Shown: in pieces, positions 62,224 through 64,000 of the stretch
Layout: each line of letters starts with the position of its first letter
Position numbering within the stretch: the stretch's first letter is position 1
NCBI GenBank assembly: GCA_903813345.2
Contig: CAIIXF020000011.1
Coordinates: forward strand, 23,729,754-23,793,753
DNA length: 64,000 nt
Direction of reading: 5' to 3'
Origin: Owenia fusiformis
Lineage: Eukaryota > Annelida > Polychaeta > Sabellida > Oweniidae
The notes under the pieces: model-generated
Seen by the model: only the letters and a program-made list of their open reading frames with translations
Databases searched by the model: none
Told to the model about the DNA's origin: nothing
Program-made: the position numbers and the translations under genes

Positions 62224-62874
62224 TTGAATTTGACCTAGATTTTGACCTAGGCATTTTGGTGTCCAAATTTTAAAGCTAGATGGCTTTTGAGGTCTCATTC
62301 TTTTAAAAGCTTTCATTATATTTAGCTGAACTTAGTCTATATTTCGTATTTTTCACTTCAAAAAAATCTTTTTTCCCATTGACTTAACATGGGCTCAAAA
62401 TTTAGCGATTTTTGAGCTTTCAAAACGCCATTACTTCAGAACCGGAAGTCTGATCTAAATTTCGTTTTCAGATTCGGAATCCTGAAACTAATAGACTAAT
62501 ATCCTGGACATTTGATTCAGAGAAATTTTTTTTGGACCTCGTTTTCGGACACTGATATCTCGAAATTGGTTTGAGATATCAAAAAACTAAATCGACCCTA
62601 GATTTCCTACTTTTTTATAAGGAACACAATGAAAAAAAACTGGATCAAAAATATTGAAGGACAACCGAGAAAATCGAAAAAAGTGACAAAGTACTGGATT
62701 TGACCTAGTTCTTGACCTTTGACCTAGATAAAAATTTGACCCAATTTCCCACCAACTAGATACTAAACCTAAATAAACTGTATTATGGTCTTTACTGGAT
62801 ACCCCATAGTTACTGAAAAAACTCCCGAAGAAGAATAATAATAAGAATAAGAATAAGAATACTGGCAAAAACAA

Positions 62875-63084
62875 TAGACTCCAGATTTTCAATCTGGAGT
62901 CTAATAATAAGAAGAAGAATAAGAAAACTGACGAAAACAATAGACTCCAGATTTCATCTGGAGTCTAATAAGAAAACTGACGAGAACAATAGACTCCAGA
63001 TTTTCAATCTGGAGTCTAATAAAGAAGAAGAAGAAGAAGAATACTGACAAAAGCTATAGACTCCAGATTTACATCTGGAGTCTA
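62875..63084. repeat. Cluster of four hairpins at the right edge of the array
   Basis: AGACTCCAGAT stems recur at 62875, 62941, 62990 and 63057 with loops of 3-7 bases (TTTCA, TTCA, TTAC types), separated by (AAG/AAT)n. Beyond 63090 the array sequence stops. Confidence 0.85.
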
Positions 63085-63090
63085 ATAACC

Positions 63091-63587
63091 TAAATAATGT
63101 CAGTATATAGAATTTAGAATTATCATGTTAATAATTTTTCGATGCTATATCAAATGAATTACTATCACAATGCGGGTCAACAAGACCCGCTTGGGACAAT
63201 ATGCTGATCTGTACGATTAAATTATATTCCAGGGTTTATCACGAGTCAATTCTTAGACATGCAATTCCCACACTTTATTACTTGGGCATCAATTTTTAAA
63301 AGGTTGCGAAACAAAAAAGCCATCATTTGGTTTATCACGTGCATTGTAAAACTAATGATCAGTTGTAAAAATAGAATACTACTTAGCACTTTTGAAGAAT
63401 AGAAGACATTTATTTCACTATAACTCACTGGGGAACTATGTTTTTAGATTTCAAAAACTAGGATACTCAATAGTTTTTTGCGTGAAGTAGATGCATGTTA
63501 TCTCAAGACTCAAGCCGAATCGAGTTCACCTGGTTCATCACATCTGGTTCAAAGCTGTTTCACTATTGAACTTTCTTACTTGCATAC
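63091..63587. other. Non-coding stretch after the array
   Basis: Contains a short palindrome (GCGGGTCAACAAGACCCGC, 63172-63190) and nothing else recognised. Confidence 0.35.
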
Positions 63588-63835
63588 CTTTGGAAAGCAT
63601 GCTGATATATCGTATTCTTATCTAAGTTAAAACTGTTTACCGCCGGGATGAGATTGAACATGAAATATCTGTTGAGGTCTACCCATGAAACACAAGATTC
63701 CCTGAAATTAAAAAAAATCTGTTTGGTAAAACGCAATAAAAGGTGAGAAATTAAGCCTATAGAGTGTCCCATAGAGATACATCAAAATGTCATATAGAAC
63801 TTGGTTTCGGCATTGGTGTTGTATTTGTGGTAAAC
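63588..63835 (-). CDS. Two weak, phase-compatible exon candidates, product not recognised
   Basis: Candidate exon 63835-63781 (acceptor TTTCTTTCAG, donor GTATCT; QCRNQVLYDIL) and exon 63701-63588 (acceptor TTTAATTTCAG, donor GTATGC; ESCVSWVDLNRYFM...NTIYQHAFQ). The first ends in phase 2 and the second begins with one base, so they join in frame. The second also ends in phase 2, which fits the first visible STRA6-family exon at 42760. The peptides do not resemble the STRA6 N-terminus (no membrane helix), so they may belong to another gene or be chance. Confidence 0.25.
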
Positions 63836-64000
63836 CTGAAAGAAATCCAATTTGCGGCCAAGCACTGGGCCTCAAGGGTTTGAAATGTCAGTAAAAAGTC
63901 GCACTAATTTTAACCTGATAAGTCGTGTAAGTGAAAGGTTAGACCACGTTTTTAAAAAGTCCCAGTTTTATATACTTTTTTGCAACTAAACTAAAAGGAA

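Larger units (their letters stand above)
45253..62725 (-). promoter_or_regulatory. DR1-type nuclear-receptor motif, one per array unit (12 copies)
   Basis: TGACCTTTGACCT (AGGTCAAAGGTCA on the minus strand) starts at 45253, 47140, 50421, 52377, 54033, 55472, 57046, 58474, 59883, 61311 and 62713; at 49000 the first base is C. A third half-site six bases upstream (TGACCTAGTTCTTGACCT) makes a DR6+DR1 trio. The DR1 sequence is the consensus bound by RXR, HNF4 and COUP-TF types. Binding here is inference; the copies all derive from amplification of one unit. Confidence 0.35.
44018..63090. repeat. 19-kb composite tandem array (higher-order satellite), about twelve units
   Basis: Head-to-tail units begin at the word AGCCGAGTCATCC (later AGCCCAGTCAT) at 44074, 45435, 47322, 49183, 50688, 52569, 54399, 55828, 57239, 58660, 60076 and 61497. 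Spacings are 1361, 1887, 1861, 1505, 1881, 1830, 1429, 1411, 1421, 1416 and 1421 bp. Unit order: a junction hairpin (GAAATTGAACGAAGTTCAAT), GAGTCATCC triplication, a GGATA/GAATAGGAAG tract, TTTCTTCTCTACTCTTGACT, two or more ~136-bp blocks (CCATAACTTCCGAACCGGAA), TTGACCTAGATTTTGACCTA, a second block, then a GACAAAGTACTGGATTTGAC end. Long units have an extra block set. No transposase or rRNA is visible; the small frames on both strands shift between copies. Confidence 0.92.

Noticed and set aside
1-64000. Retroviral, LTR or Polinton-like remnants
   Set aside because: I saw no paired long direct repeats with primer sites, no reverse transcriptase, integrase, capsid or polymerase B motifs.

Overview
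This is an AT-rich, intron-rich animal genome segment. Gene content (a PRDM4 orthologue, a STRA6-family receptor, NDUFB2 and a vWA protein), introns of about 0.1-2 kb, and many short terminal-inverted-repeat elements point to a bilaterian, probably marine, invertebrate. I cannot fix the phylum from the sequence alone. No bacterial operons, tRNA or rRNA genes were recognised.

Layout. 1-6.8 kb is non-coding and rich in short TIR (MITE-like) elements, some nested. 6.9-11.1 kb (minus) holds a six-exon gene for a 987-residue protein with an N-terminal von Willebrand A domain, a Tudor-like region and a long charged coiled-coil tail. Divergent from it, 13.2-17.2 kb (plus) holds a complete three-exon NDUFB2 gene (96 residues, mitochondrial complex I). 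19.0-19.4 kb (minus) contains one or two orphan exon-like segments. 21.8-27.5 kb (minus) holds a complete eight-exon PRDM4 gene (787 residues: Q-rich N-terminus, zinc knuckle, SET/PR domain, seven C2H2 fingers). 27.8-32.2 kb is non-coding with a twin hairpin and a mariner remnant. 32.5-42.8 kb (minus) holds fifteen exons of a STRA6-family multipass membrane protein (retinol-binding-protein/retinoid transporter family). Its exon phases join without a break; only the 5' exon(s) with the first membrane segment are missing. Its introns carry a palindromic mariner, several MITEs and three unrelated tandem-repeat families.

44.0-63.1 kb is one large composite tandem array: twelve head-to-tail units of about 1.4 or 1.85 kb. 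Each has a GGATA-type low-complexity tract, repeated ~136-bp blocks with the palindrome CTTCCGAACCGGAAG, and same-strand TGACCT half-sites ending in a DR1-type motif (TGACCTTTGACCT). Two adjacent 2,837-bp blocks are almost identical. The array lies upstream of, or within the first intron of, the STRA6-family gene. 63.6-63.8 kb (minus) has two weak, phase-compatible exon candidates.

The genes do not form an obvious pathway. The most unusual feature is a satellite full of nuclear-receptor-like motifs next to a retinoid-uptake gene; any regulatory meaning is inference. I saw no retroviral, LTR or Polinton-like sequence.
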